Positions 34,256-43,700 of a stretch of DNA of 64,000 nucleotides are shown in pieces. Within the stretch, counting starts at the first letter, position 1. Every line of letters begins with the position of its first letter. Source of the DNA: Acidimicrobiales bacterium (GTDB taxonomy: Bacteria; Actinomycetota; Acidimicrobiia; Acidimicrobiales; SZUA-35); the NCBI GenBank assembly GCA_020629155.1, contig JAHDDW010000009.1, positions 1-64,000 on the forward strand, written 5' to 3'. The translations under genes and the position numbers were made by a program. The notes beneath the pieces were generated by a model. The model was not told where the DNA came from. It did not search any database and was given only the letters and a program-made list of their open reading frames with translations.

Positions 34256-34765
34256 ATGTATATTCTCGGTATAGATCCAGGTTTGTCACGCTGCGGTTAT
34301 GCAGTTATTGAAGCTGCTCCGCGAGGTAAAGGTAAAGCTGTTGCTATGGGAGTTGTAACAACGCCGCCTGCTATGGAAACGCCGAAACGCCTTGCCTTGC
34401 TGCGAACTGACCTGCAAGAGCTACTTGCAGAGTATAGACCAGCTGCTGTTGCTGTTGAACGAATTTTCTTCTATAAAAACCGTAGCACTGCTGTTGGTGT
34501 CGCTCAGGCTTCTGGTGTGATTCTGGCTGAGGCGATTGCTTCTGGAGCAACCGCTATCGAATATTCTCCGAGTGAAATCAAAGCGGTTATTGCAGGCGAC
34601 GGCACTGCCGACAAAAAGCAGATGCAATATATGGTTCAGACGCTATTGAACTTGAAAGAAACACCAAAACCTGCTGACGCCGCTGATGCCGCAGCAGTAG
34701 CTCTGTGTTATTTGGCTTATAATCCAGCTCGAAAAAATGTTTCTACACCACTAGGTCTCAAATAG
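34256..34765 (+). CDS. ruvC: Crossover junction endodeoxyribonuclease RuvC
   Basis: About 169 aa from the ATG at 34256, chosen because ILGIDPGLSRCGYAV sits directly after it and AGGTGA precedes it; an upstream ATG/GTG frame from 34202 adds 18 unlikely residues. The four acidic residues are in GIDPG, VAVERIFF, and the C-terminal PADAADAAAVAL. It resolves Holliday junctions with RuvAB. ruvA and ruvB, normally adjacent, are not downstream; a 278-base non-coding gap leads instead to sufB. That gap holds a TATACT box (34971) but no gene. Confidence 0.95.
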   Translation: MYILGIDPGLSRCGYAVIEAAPRGKGKAVAMGVVTTPPAMETPKRLALLRTDLQELLAEYRPAAVAVERIFFYKNRSTAVGVAQASGVILAEAIASGATAIEYSPSEIKAVIAGDGTADKKQMQYMVQTLLNLKETPKPADAADAAAVALCYLAYNPARKNVSTPLGLK

Positions 34766-35043
34766 CGTTTGCAGTCTAAGTAGCCAAGGGGACTCTAATT
34801 CCATCCAAACGCAGGTTACTTCTTGACAAAGAAAGAATCCAAGAGGTTTTTAAATTCTTCTTTGAGAGATTCTAGGTGTTTAAGATGTCGTGTCGTAACA
34901 GAACAACTTCTAGTACTTAACCTAAGCCTCAGGCTGCTACCTTAAACATATTGGAAATATTGAGGTGATGTATACTAGTAAAGGCATCGCCCGTTAGACT
35001 TATCACTGCACGGTGTCGCCGTGACTCATCGGAGAAGTTAGAC

Positions 35044-36447
35044 ATGACTGTTACCCCTGAAAAGCTTAATCTTGACCGTTACACACTTGGGTGGAGCGAC
35101 CAGGAAGACTACGTTTTTAAGCCTAAAAAAGGTTTAAATGAAGAGATTCTTAAAGAGATGTCTTGGATGAAGGGCGAGCCTGATTGGATGCTTGAAAAGC
35201 GTCTCAAATCCTACAACCATTTTAAGAAGCGTCCGATGCCTACTTGGGGCGGCGACATGTCTGAAATTTATTTCGACGACATTTTTTATTACATCAAACC
35301 AACCGATGGTCAGGTCGATAATTGGGATGACTTGCCAGATGCTATTAAAGACACCTATGAAAAACTGGGTATCCCAGAGGCCGAACGCAAATATCTGGCT
35401 GGTGTAACAGCGCAATATGAAAGCGAAGTTGTTTTTCACCGCAACCGTGAAGATCTTGAACGTCAGGGCGTTATTTTCTGCGATATGGATACAGCGCTGC
35501 GTGAATATCCCGAGCTAGTGAAACCGTACTTTGGCAAAGTCATTCCTATGAATGACAACAAGTTTTCTGCGCTGAACACCTCAGTGTGGTCAGGTGGCTC
35601 ATTTATTTATGTTCCGCCTGGTGTCGAGGTTGAAATGCCCTTGCAAGCCTACTTCAGAATTAATGCCGAAAATATGGGCCAGTTTGAACGCACGCTGATT
35701 ATCGCCGACGAAGGCTCAAAAGTACACTACATCGAAGGTTGTTCTGCACCTGTCTATACTTCTGACTCTCTGCATTCAGCGGTAGTCGAAATTGTGGTGA
35801 AACCTAGCGCCCATGTCACGTACACCACTATTCAGAACTGGTCATCGAACGTGTTTAACTTGGTTACCAAACGCGCAGTTGTTGAAGCTGAAGGTCATAT
35901 GGAATGGATCGACGGAAACATCGGTAGCCGTCTCACAATGAAATATCCAGCAGTGTGGCTTGTTGGCCCTAAAGCTACTGGCGAGGTTCTTTCTGTAGCG
36001 TATGCTGGTGCTGGTCAGCATCAAGATACTGGCGCAAAAATGGTGCATGCTGCGCCTGAGACATCATCAAAAATTGTTTCTAAGTCTATTTCTTCTGGTG
36101 GCGGTCGTTCAAGCTATCGTGGTTTGGTTCGTGTCGAAGATGATGCGCAGGGCTGTAAAAGTCATGTGCAGTGTGATGCGCTTATTCTTGACGACGATTC
36201 GATCAGTGATACTTATCCTTACATGGAGATCGGTGCACAAGATGCACAGATTGGCCATGAAGCGACGGTTTCTCGAGTCGCCGACGAGCAGCTTTTCTAT
36301 CTAATGAGCCGTGGCCTATCAGAAGAGCAAGCAATGGGCATGATTGTCAACGGCTTTATCGAGCCTGTGACTCGTACACTTCCAATGGAATACGCTGTCG
36401 AGTGGAGCCGCCTGATTGAGCTGCAAATGGAAGGTTCGGTAGGCTAA
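35044..36447 (+). CDS. sufB: Fe-S cluster assembly protein SufB
   Basis: A 467-aa SufB with the family's characteristic runs: [10 protein letters not shown]-like [62 protein letters not shown], and the late [25 protein letters not shown]. The Cys in EGCSAP corresponds to the scaffold Cys. It forms a SufBCD complex with SufC and SufD, but neither these nor sufS/U are next to it. It stands alone between ruvC and efp, which is an unusual arrangement. Confidence 0.96.
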   Translation: MTVTPEKLNLDRYTLGWSDQEDYVFKPKKGLNEEILKEMSWMKGEPDWMLEKRLKSYNHFKKRPMPTWGGDMSEIYFDDIFYYIKPTDGQVDNWDDLPDAIKDTYEKLGIPEAERKYLAGVTAQYESEVVFHRNREDLERQGVIFCDMDTALREYPELVKPYFGKVIPMNDNKFSALNTSVWSGGSFIYVPPGVEVEMPLQAYFRINAENMGQFERTLIIADEGSKVHYIEGCSAPVYTSDSLHSAVVEIVVKPSAHVTYTTIQNWSSNVFNLVTKRAVVEAEGHMEWIDGNIGSRLTMKYPAVWLVGPKATGEVLSVAYAGAGQHQDTGAKMVHAAPETSSKIVSKSISSGGGRSSYRGLVRVEDDAQGCKSHVQCDALILDDDSISDTYPYMEIGAQDAQIGHEATVSRVADEQLFYLMSRGLSEEQAMGMIVNGFIEPVTRTLPMEYAVEWSRLIELQMEGSVG

Positions 36448-36557
36448 TAGATCTCCGTCTCGATAAATATTGGTAGAAGTAAAATAATAGTAAAAATAAA
36501 ATTCATCAGTTGATCGAATATCGGTCTAGATGTTCTTTAAAGGCGCTATCATTCAAA

Positions 36558-36658
36558 GGTACTTTTAGAAGTAGCTCTCTGATAGATCAGCTGCTAGGTG
36601 AATGCTCCGCGTTCGTATTCAGCCAACGATCATCAAGAGAAGCTACTTTCTAAGTGCC
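36558..36658 (+). promoter_or_regulatory. Imperfect long inverted repeat in the efp leader
   Basis: GGTACTTTTAGAAGTAGCTCTCT (36558-36580) pairs imperfectly with the complement of 36636-36658, so that the 56 bases between could be looped out. It sits in the 243-base sufB-efp gap, just before efp. It may be a leader RNA structure or a decayed transposable sequence; no regulator is known to me for it. Confidence 0.35.
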
Positions 36659-36690
36659 AACTGCAACAGGTGAGAGGTCTCCACTAATTT

Positions 36691-37254
36691 ATGGGTACGG
36701 TAAGCACAAACGATTTAAAAACTGGTATGGCTCTAGATCTTGATGGTCAGCTTGTTCAAGTATTAGAGTTTCAACATGTTAAGCCTGGCAAAGGTGGTGC
36801 ATTTGTTCGCACCAAGCTAAAAAATGTGCGCACAGGTGCTGTGGTCGACCGCACCTTTCGAGCGGCTGAAAAAGTCGGGCATGCTTTTATTGAGAAACGT
36901 GAACAGCAATTTCTGTATAAAGACGGTTCTGGCTACACTTTCATGGATAATAAATCCTATGAACAAGTGACTGTTCCTACCGAAGATATGGGCGATGCTG
37001 TTAACTATTTAACTGATGGCATGACTATTTCAGTAATGACCTATAACGATGAAATCGTGGGCACAGATTTGCCTGCGATTGTAGAGCTTGAAGTTACTGA
37101 AACCGAGCCAGGCTTAAAAGGTGATAGAGTCGCTGGCGCTCGCAAACCTGCAACGTTAGAGACGGGTCTAGAGTTACAGGTTCCGCTTTTTGTGAACCAG
37201 GGCGAGCGTATTAAAGTCGATACTCGCACAGGCGAATACCAGACCCGAGCATGA
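36691..37254 (+). CDS. efp: Translation elongation factor P
   Basis: At 187 aa, the standard length, with three domains. The modification loop is HVKPGKGGAFVRTKLKN, with a Lys at the position modified in many bacteria. The C-terminal domain has the conserved DRVAGARKPATLETG and the end VNQGERIKVDTRTGEY. It rescues ribosomes stalled at polyproline. It is translationally coupled to nusB, the two overlapping by 4 bases (ATGA). Confidence 0.97.
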   Translation: MGTVSTNDLKTGMALDLDGQLVQVLEFQHVKPGKGGAFVRTKLKNVRTGAVVDRTFRAAEKVGHAFIEKREQQFLYKDGSGYTFMDNKSYEQVTVPTEDMGDAVNYLTDGMTISVMTYNDEIVGTDLPAIVELEVTETEPGLKGDRVAGARKPATLETGLELQVPLFVNQGERIKVDTRTGEYQTRA

Positions 37255-37673
37255 GCGACCTGCAAAGAAGTTTAGGTGGCAGACGTGAATCTCGCGAACG
37301 AGCCATCGAGTTAGGGTATGAAGCGCAGCAACGCGGCTCATCTGTTGAAGAGATTATCGCACCGCTACCTACCGAGCCTGATGATTTTGTTTTGAAATTG
37401 CTTGCTGCTTTGGAAAACAAACATAGTGAGTCGACAGCGCTTATCGAGGGAAAAGCAACAGGGTGGAAGCTTACCAGAATGCCTGTGCTAGATCTTTTAA
37501 TTATGCGGATGGCTGTCGCCGAGATGCTGGTTTTGGACACACCGACTGGTGTTATTCTTTCTGAATCTGTTGAGTTAGCTTCGATGTATTCAACCCCTGA
37601 TTCAGGCAAATTCGTGAACGGCATTTTGTCTGCAATCGCGAATGACGTGCGTGCCGATGGTGACGCACGCTAG
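37251..37673 (+). CDS. nusB: Transcription antitermination factor NusB
   Basis: A 140-aa NusB with RRESRERAIELGYE at the N-terminus, the helix MPVLDLLIMRMAVAEML and the conserved VILSESVELASMYSTPDSGKFVNGIL near the end. It works with NusE (S10) at boxA in rRNA transcription. It is the second gene of efp-nusB. Confidence 0.93.
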   Translation: MSDLQRSLGGRRESRERAIELGYEAQQRGSSVEEIIAPLPTEPDDFVLKLLAALENKHSESTALIEGKATGWKLTRMPVLDLLIMRMAVAEMLVLDTPTGVILSESVELASMYSTPDSGKFVNGILSAIANDVRADGDAR

Positions 37674-37677
37674 AGCA

Positions 37678-38922
37678 ATGAGTCCTGAGGCGAGCGATCC
37701 GCATGCTTCCTTGCGGCGGATGAAAATTATTGCCACTGCGTTGTTTGTCATCGCTGCGATTATTTTTATTGTCTCAAAAAAATATGAAGAATCCAGCACA
37801 GCATGGGGCTATGTTCGTGCTGGCAGCGAAGCGGCGATGATTGGTGCATTAGCTGATTGGTTTGCTGTGGTTGCGTTGTTTCGCCATCCGCTGGGGTTGC
37901 CGATTCCTCACACTGCGATTATCCAGAAGCGTAAAGATCAGATTGGCTCGTCGCTCGGTGGGTTTGTCCGAGATAATTTTTTGACGAAAGAAGTTATTGT
38001 CGATCGTCTCAGCGATGCCTATCTTGCACGGAGGATAGGCGGTTGGCTTGCGCAAGGCGAGAATGCAAAGCGGCTATCTGCTCAGAGTGCGACGGCGCTT
38101 GCTGGCATGGGTGAAGTGTTGCACGATGATGTTGTGGCGAAAGCTATCGAAGATCTTGTCGTGGCAAAAGCGAACGATATTGATGTGACGCCGCTTGTTG
38201 GCAAAGGTCTCGAAGTAGCGGTTGACGGTGGGCATCACAATGTTTTGTTCGACGGAGCGTTGACGGGTCTCGGTGGTTTTCTACAAGAGCAAAAACAGGT
38301 TTTTGCGGATCGGTTTGCGGAAGAGTCGCCATGGTGGTTGCCAGCAACGGTCGATGATCGTATCTTTGCGAAAGTGTATGCAGCAGTCACTGTTTTTATT
38401 GACGAAGTGATTGCAGATAAAGATCATGAGCTGCGTCACGAGTTCTCCCGCCGTTTTGCTGCGTTGGCCCAAACGTTGCAGACCAGCCCTGAGGCTGCCG
38501 CAAAAGGTGCTGAGCTTAAAGCTGAGGTGCTGAGCCATGACGAGGTTCGTGCGTGGATTTATTCGCTGTGGGAACAAATAAAATCTGGCCTGATGACTGC
38601 AAGCCGTGACCCGAATTCGCAGCTGCGGTTGCGTCTAGAAGAAGCAATATCATCGATCGGAGAAAGGCTGCAAGAAGACGAACAACTGCAAACAAAGGTT
38701 GACGACTGGATTACACAAGCGCTTAGTTATGTAGCGCAAGAGTTTCGTGGCGAAGTCTCAGGGCTAATCTCTTCGACGGTCGAGGGTTGGGATAGCAAAG
38801 AAACAGCAGAACGGCTAGAGCTGCAAGTTGGCAAAGACCTTCAGTTTATTCGCATCAATGGCACAATTGTCGGCGGCCTTGCTGGCGTTCTCATTCATCT
38901 GTTGTCACAAACTTTGCTATAG
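37678..38922 (+). CDS. DUF445-family membrane-anchored protein
   Basis: About 414 aa starting at the ATG at 37678, 4 bases past the nusB stop; a frame open from 37642 is unlikely as a start. The N-terminal segment IIATALFVIAAIIFIV is a membrane anchor, and the block EAAMIGALADWFAVVALFRHPLGLPIPHTAII is diagnostic for DUF445. The middle is mostly helical, with a second hydrophobic stretch at the C-terminus. Function is unknown for the family. It is probably cotranscribed with nusB. Confidence 0.88.
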   Translation: MSPEASDPHASLRRMKIIATALFVIAAIIFIVSKKYEESSTAWGYVRAGSEAAMIGALADWFAVVALFRHPLGLPIPHTAIIQKRKDQIGSSLGGFVRDNFLTKEVIVDRLSDAYLARRIGGWLAQGENAKRLSAQSATALAGMGEVLHDDVVAKAIEDLVVAKANDIDVTPLVGKGLEVAVDGGHHNVLFDGALTGLGGFLQEQKQVFADRFAEESPWWLPATVDDRIFAKVYAAVTVFIDEVIADKDHELRHEFSRRFAALAQTLQTSPEAAAKGAELKAEVLSHDEVRAWIYSLWEQIKSGLMTASRDPNSQLRLRLEEAISSIGERLQEDEQLQTKVDDWITQALSYVAQEFRGEVSGLISSTVEGWDSKETAERLELQVGKDLQFIRINGTIVGGLAGVLIHLLSQTLL

Positions 38923-38948
38923 AAACTGTTAGTTGTTATGGAAGAACT

Positions 38949-39272
38949 TTAGTCGTCATCTATAGAGCCTCCGCCGATTTGTAGGGCTGCTTGAGAAATC
39001 AGATCAGCTAGCAAAAAATCTAGCTCGGTAATTTTGTTGCCAGCATCGTGTGTGCAGAAAGAGAACTCGACGATATTCCACGAGTTGGTCCACGTTGGAT
39101 GATGGTTATGTTTTTCTGCTTCTAGCGCAACGATTGTGATAAAAGCCATCGCATTTTTGAAGTCTTTGAACTCAAATTTTGCTCCTATTTTACCATCTTT
39201 TAGAACCCAATCAGATCGCTTAGCTATAGCTTCAGCAAGTTCCTCAGGCGTTAAGATTTGGGGTGCACTCAT
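38949..39272 (-). CDS. Pterin-4a-carbinolamine dehydratase
   Basis: A 107-aa protein with the family signature EKHNHHPTWTNSWNIVEFSFCTHDAGNKIT, in which the His residues bind and dehydrate 4a-hydroxytetrahydropterin. The enzyme serves phenylalanine hydroxylase, or acts in pterin recycling more generally; no aromatic hydroxylase is nearby. It is convergent with the DUF445 gene. Confidence 0.94.
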   Translation of the reverse strand: MSAPQILTPEELAEAIAKRSDWVLKDGKIGAKFEFKDFKNAMAFITIVALEAEKHNHHPTWTNSWNIVEFSFCTHDAGNKITELDFLLADLISQAALQIGGGSIDDD

Positions 39273-39331
39273 GCTGCAAGGATAACTTACTAACGCATAG
39301 AAGTACTATAGAAAAACTAGAATAGAAGGTT

Positions 39332-39841
39332 TTACTCACAGCCAATGCCATCGTCATCTCTGTCAAGATGGTTGCCGTAGCCAGGATCACCTGCTCTGAT
39401 AGGTGCCTTACCCGCAGCTCGGACCGCGTCACAGTTGGGGTAAGAAATTTGCGCAGGTGGTGCTGTGGCCGCTACAGGTGTTTGAGTAGGCGCAACTGTC
39501 GATGGTTGCGTCGTTACTGTAGTTGGTTCTTGTGTAGTAGGTGGTTCTGTTGTTGTTTGTTCTGCGGTTGTGCTTATCTCTTCTATAGATTTTATTGTCG
39601 TTTCTGCAGAAGTAATAGTTTTTTGATCAGAATCAACGAAAGCTAGATTGTCAGCTGGCAAAGGTTCTTCAACTGGGTCATCTGTTAGCGCAGTGATAAA
39701 TAAAAGTAGTCCGAATGCTGAGCCACCGACCTGCCACCGCTTTTTCTGATACCACTTACGTTTAGAAGTTACGCTATTCAAAGAACTTGTTGATAAGGGG
39801 CTATTTGATGGCGGCGGAGGGAAAAGTGGATACTTGCTCAT
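39332..39841 (-). CDS. Membrane-anchored Excalibur-domain protein
   Basis: A 169-aa protein with a short cytoplasmic N-terminus, one membrane segment (about 37-52), a long Thr/Pro/Ala-rich extracellular linker and a C-terminal Excalibur motif: YPNCDAVRAAGKAPIRAGDPGY followed by LDRDDDGIGCE. The two Cys and the D-x-D-x-D-G-x-x-C ending are the calcium-binding consensus. Such domains are found on actinobacterial and Firmicute surface proteins, often nucleases. Confidence 0.88.
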   Translation of the reverse strand: MSKYPLFPPPPSNSPLSTSSLNSVTSKRKWYQKKRWQVGGSAFGLLLFITALTDDPVEEPLPADNLAFVDSDQKTITSAETTIKSIEEISTTAEQTTTEPPTTQEPTTVTTQPSTVAPTQTPVAATAPPAQISYPNCDAVRAAGKAPIRAGDPGYGNHLDRDDDGIGCE

Positions 39842-39927
39842 ACGTCTAGATCGGCAGCTCTGCTAATAAGAGTAGTGCCTCTTTGCAGACTTGATTTTGT
39901 TCTAGCTTTCTTAGGTATCCTGGTTGT

Positions 39928-40785
39928 GTGGTGGTGTTCTCTAAGAAAAACCTAACTGAACAAAAAGAGCGAGTGGCTAGTTGGAAATGGCCTGCAACAG
40001 CAGGTATTGGAACGTTTCTGGTTTCTCTTACAGCTTTTTCGTCTACGGCGGCTGCAATTACACTAGCATTCGGTGTGTCTGTAGGCGCGGGTGCGATTAA
40101 ATTATTGGTTCCTGCAAAGCAGTCGATAGAAAAAGAAGCTGTTGAGAAGACCTTTAAGGCTCCTCCAAGAACAAAAAGGCGAGTTTTTACAGGCGCATCA
40201 GAGCCACAGTCTGCAAGTACCTCTAACGCAGGTGATGATCAAAAGCCAAAAAAACAAGAGGAAGAGTCAGTAGTTTTTCAATTCGGTCCTCCACAAACAA
40301 CAGTTGAGGCTACTTTGGATGAGGTCAGAGCAAAAGCTTATGTTCTGTTAGACAGGCTTGAACGTATTTCACCCTTGCCTAATAGCCCAAGCGAGGGCAA
40401 TGCATTGGCGAAAGCTAGTGAATTACTTGATAAGCAGGGTTCTCATTCCGAAGTGCTTAACGTTCTTGAGAATTTGCGTAGAGACTGGTCAAATAACTAT
40501 GTTACTGCAAATAAAAAAATAGGAGATCAACCGTTACTAGCACCTTCAACTTTTTACGGAGACGAATTTGTACGAACAACATTCTCTACAGAGGCTAGGG
40601 AAATTCTATGCGATACATTGTATAACAGTAAGCAATCTCCTGTTGATAGACCAGCTGTCCTCGTGAGGCACTTTGATAGAGACCAGGTTCCACATGGCAT
40701 TCTGCCTGAAAGTCATTTAGGGCAACGAGATCCTGTGCCTTTGCGCATTCCACGGACCGGGCATCAGGGTTCTAAGCATCTATAG
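39928..40785 (+). CDS. Hypothetical membrane-associated protein
   Basis: A 285-aa protein beginning with one of several adjacent GTG codons. Two hydrophobic stretches near residues 25-60 (AGIGTFLVSLTAF, AAITLAFGVSVGAGAIKLLV) suggest a membrane hairpin, followed by a charged, Lys/Pro-rich linker and a soluble C-terminal part. The family is not recognised. The gene ends one base before the lhr start, so the two are likely cotranscribed. Confidence 0.65.
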   Translation: MVVFSKKNLTEQKERVASWKWPATAGIGTFLVSLTAFSSTAAAITLAFGVSVGAGAIKLLVPAKQSIEKEAVEKTFKAPPRTKRRVFTGASEPQSASTSNAGDDQKPKKQEEESVVFQFGPPQTTVEATLDEVRAKAYVLLDRLERISPLPNSPSEGNALAKASELLDKQGSHSEVLNVLENLRRDWSNNYVTANKKIGDQPLLAPSTFYGDEFVRTTFSTEAREILCDTLYNSKQSPVDRPAVLVRHFDRDQVPHGILPESHLGQRDPVPLRIPRTGHQGSKHL

Positions 40786-40786
40786 A

Positions 40787-43700
40787 ATGATGCAACAATC
40801 TCTTGTCGGGGCTACTCTGGAAGATGTGTCGAAGAAGGATCCGTTGCAATCGTTTAGTCCAGCTGCTGCTGCGTGGTTTTCGACGACGTTTGACTCGCCG
40901 ACGCCGCCGCAAGCTGCTGGTTGGCCAAAAATTGCAGCGGGTGACCATACCCTGATTTTGGCGCCTACTGGTTCTGGTAAAACACTGTCTGCGTTCTTCT
41001 GGGGGCTTGATCAGCTAACAACAAGGCCAGCGCCAAAAGACAAAAACCATCGCACTCGGATTCTCTATATTTCGCCGCTTCGTGCGTTGGCCGTTGACGT
41101 TGAGAAGAACTTGCGAGCGCCGTTGCAAGGCACTCGCTTGGCTGCTGAACGCCTCGGCGAACCGTACCACGAGCCGAACGTTGCGATCCGCACAGGCGAC
41201 ACTACACAAAAAGAACGCCGAGCGTTAGCCAAACACCCGCCAGATCTGCTTATCACAACACCCGAATCGCTGTATCTAATGCTCACCTCGAAAGTGTCTG
41301 AAACGCTTGCTGGAGTCGAAACCGTTATTATCGATGAGATTCATGCGCTTGCGGCAACCAAACGTGGTGCACATATGGCGCTTAGTCTTGAAAAGCTCGA
41401 ACATATTGCAGATAAACCGCCGCAACGTATCGGCCTTTCGGCAACGCAGCGTCCGTTGGAAGAAATCGCTCGATTCCTCGGCGGCTACAAAAACGGTGCG
41501 CCTCGACCTGTGTCGATTGTGGATGCTGGCGTTTCAAAAGAGCTTGAACTAGAAGTTATTGTGCCAGTCGAAGATATGTCTTCACTCGGCGAACCAAAGA
41601 ACATAGAAGAGCAACAAAACTCACAAGCCGACATGCAGAAAGAACCTGGGTCGATGCGTCGCAGTATCTGGCCATCGATGCACCCACAGCTGCTAAATCT
41701 TATTCAAACCCATCGTTCGACAATTGTTTTTGTTAACTCAAGACGCCTGGCGGAACGACTTGCCACACGTCTCAACGAGCTAAGCCTTGATGGTGTTAAT
41801 CGATCCGCCGAAGCTGAAGGAACATCACCAGAAGAGGGCCAAGAACTAGTGATGGCACATCATGGGTCGCTTAGCCGAACGCAGCGCCTTGCTATTGAAG
41901 ATCGCTTAAAACGTGGCGAGTTGCGCGGCTTGGTAGCAACATCCTCGCTTGAACTTGGTATTGATATGGGCGCAGTCGACTTGGTTATTCAAGTGGCGTC
42001 GCCTGGAGCGGTAAGTCGAGGGTTGCAGCGTGTTGGCCGCGCAGGACACCAAGTGGGTGCACCAAGTCGAGGGAAGCTGTTTCCGAAACATCGAGCCGAT
42101 TTATTAGAAGCTGCTGTTATTACGCAGCGGATGGAACAAGGGCTGATAGAAAAAACTCGCTACCCGCGCAATCCATTAGACGTGTTAGCGCAACATATTG
42201 TCGCGGCGTGCGCCGTCGATGATTGGGATCTTGACCATCTAAAAACGCTGTGCCGAGGTGCTGCTAACTTTTCTGACATTTCCGACCAAGCTTTCGAAAC
42301 CACGCTTGACTTGCTCGCTGGACGTTATCCATCTGATGAGTTTGCTGAGTTGCGTCCCCGTATCATTTGGGATCGTATCACAGGCAAGCTGCAAGGTCGT
42401 CCAGGAGCGCAACGCCTTGCTGTTACCAGTGGCGGCACTATTCCTGATCGTGGGCTCTATGGCGTGTTCCTGCCCGATGGGGTTCGTGTCGGTGAGCTTG
42501 ACGAGGAGATGGTTTATGAATCACGTGTCGGTGAAACATTCTTGCTTGGAGCAAGCACGTGGCGGATCGAAGATATCACCCATGAACGAGTTGTCGTAAC
42601 ACCAGCGCCAGGTCAGCCAGGCAAAATGCCGTTTTGGCATGGTGATGGTCCAGGTCGACCGCTCGAACTTGGCAAAGCCATCGGCGCGTTTATGCGCAAC
42701 GTTTCGTCGATGAGTTCAGCCAAGGCACAAAAGCTGCTTACTGGTGAGCATAACCTTGATGAGCTAGCAGCCACAAACCTAGTTAGTTACATAGCCGACC
42801 AACAAGAAGCGTGCACGCATTTGCCGACAGACCGCACCATAGTCGTCGAACGATTCAAAGACGAAATAGGCGATTGGCGGGTCTGTATCCTCACACCATT
42901 TGGCACCCAAGTGCACGCGCCGTGGGGGATGGCACTGCAACATCGCTTGGCGCAGCAGTGGGGTCTCGACGTCGAAATGCAGTGGGCTGATGATGGTATT
43001 GTAATCCGCCTACCTGAAGCAGTTGACCAGCTGCCGCTAGACGAGCTGTCAATCGATCCTGATGATATTGAATCGTTGTTGTATGCGCAGCTGCCGAGCT
43101 CTGCTTTATTTGCTGCACGTTTTCGAGAGTGCTCAGCTCGTGCCTTGTTGTTGCCTCGCCTTCGTCCCGATAAACGCACGCCGCTGTGGCAGCAACGCCA
43201 GAAAGCTGCCGATTTGTTAAGCGTCGCCGCGAAATATCCAAGCTTTCCGATGCTGTTAGAAACTAGTCGTGAATGTTTGCATGATGTTTTTGATGTGCCT
43301 GCCTTGAAAGAGCTGCTTCGAGATATCCGCAGCCGTAAAATAAAAATCATTCCTGTTGATAGCGCTGTCGCCTCGCCGTTCGCTCAGTCTCTGCTGTTTG
43401 GTTGGATCGCCCAGTTTATGTATGGCGGTGATGCGCCACTTGCCGAACGTCGAGCAGCAGCGCTAGCGTTAGACCAAGAGTTGCTGAAAGATTTGCTCGG
43501 CGCCGAAGAGCTTCGTGAGCTGCTCGACCCTGAGGTGCTTGTTGCTGTCGAAGCGCAGCTACAACGTACTGATGAGGCTTGGCGCGCAAAAACGGTTGAC
43601 CAAGTTGAAGACCTGCTTCGCTGGCTTGGGCCGCTCTCGGTTGAGCAGATCAAGAAACGTGTGAGCGGAGTTGAAAGTCAGTTTGACCTTGATTCAGCGC

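Noticed and set aside
35008-35022. CACGG-TGTCG-CCGTG hairpin upstream of sufB as a riboswitch
   Set aside because: Only a 5-bp stem; nothing else in the leader matches a known riboswitch class.
42787-43350. 187-aa minus-strand frame inside lhr
   Set aside because: It is Arg/Ser-rich antisense of a helicase with full-length homology on the plus strand.
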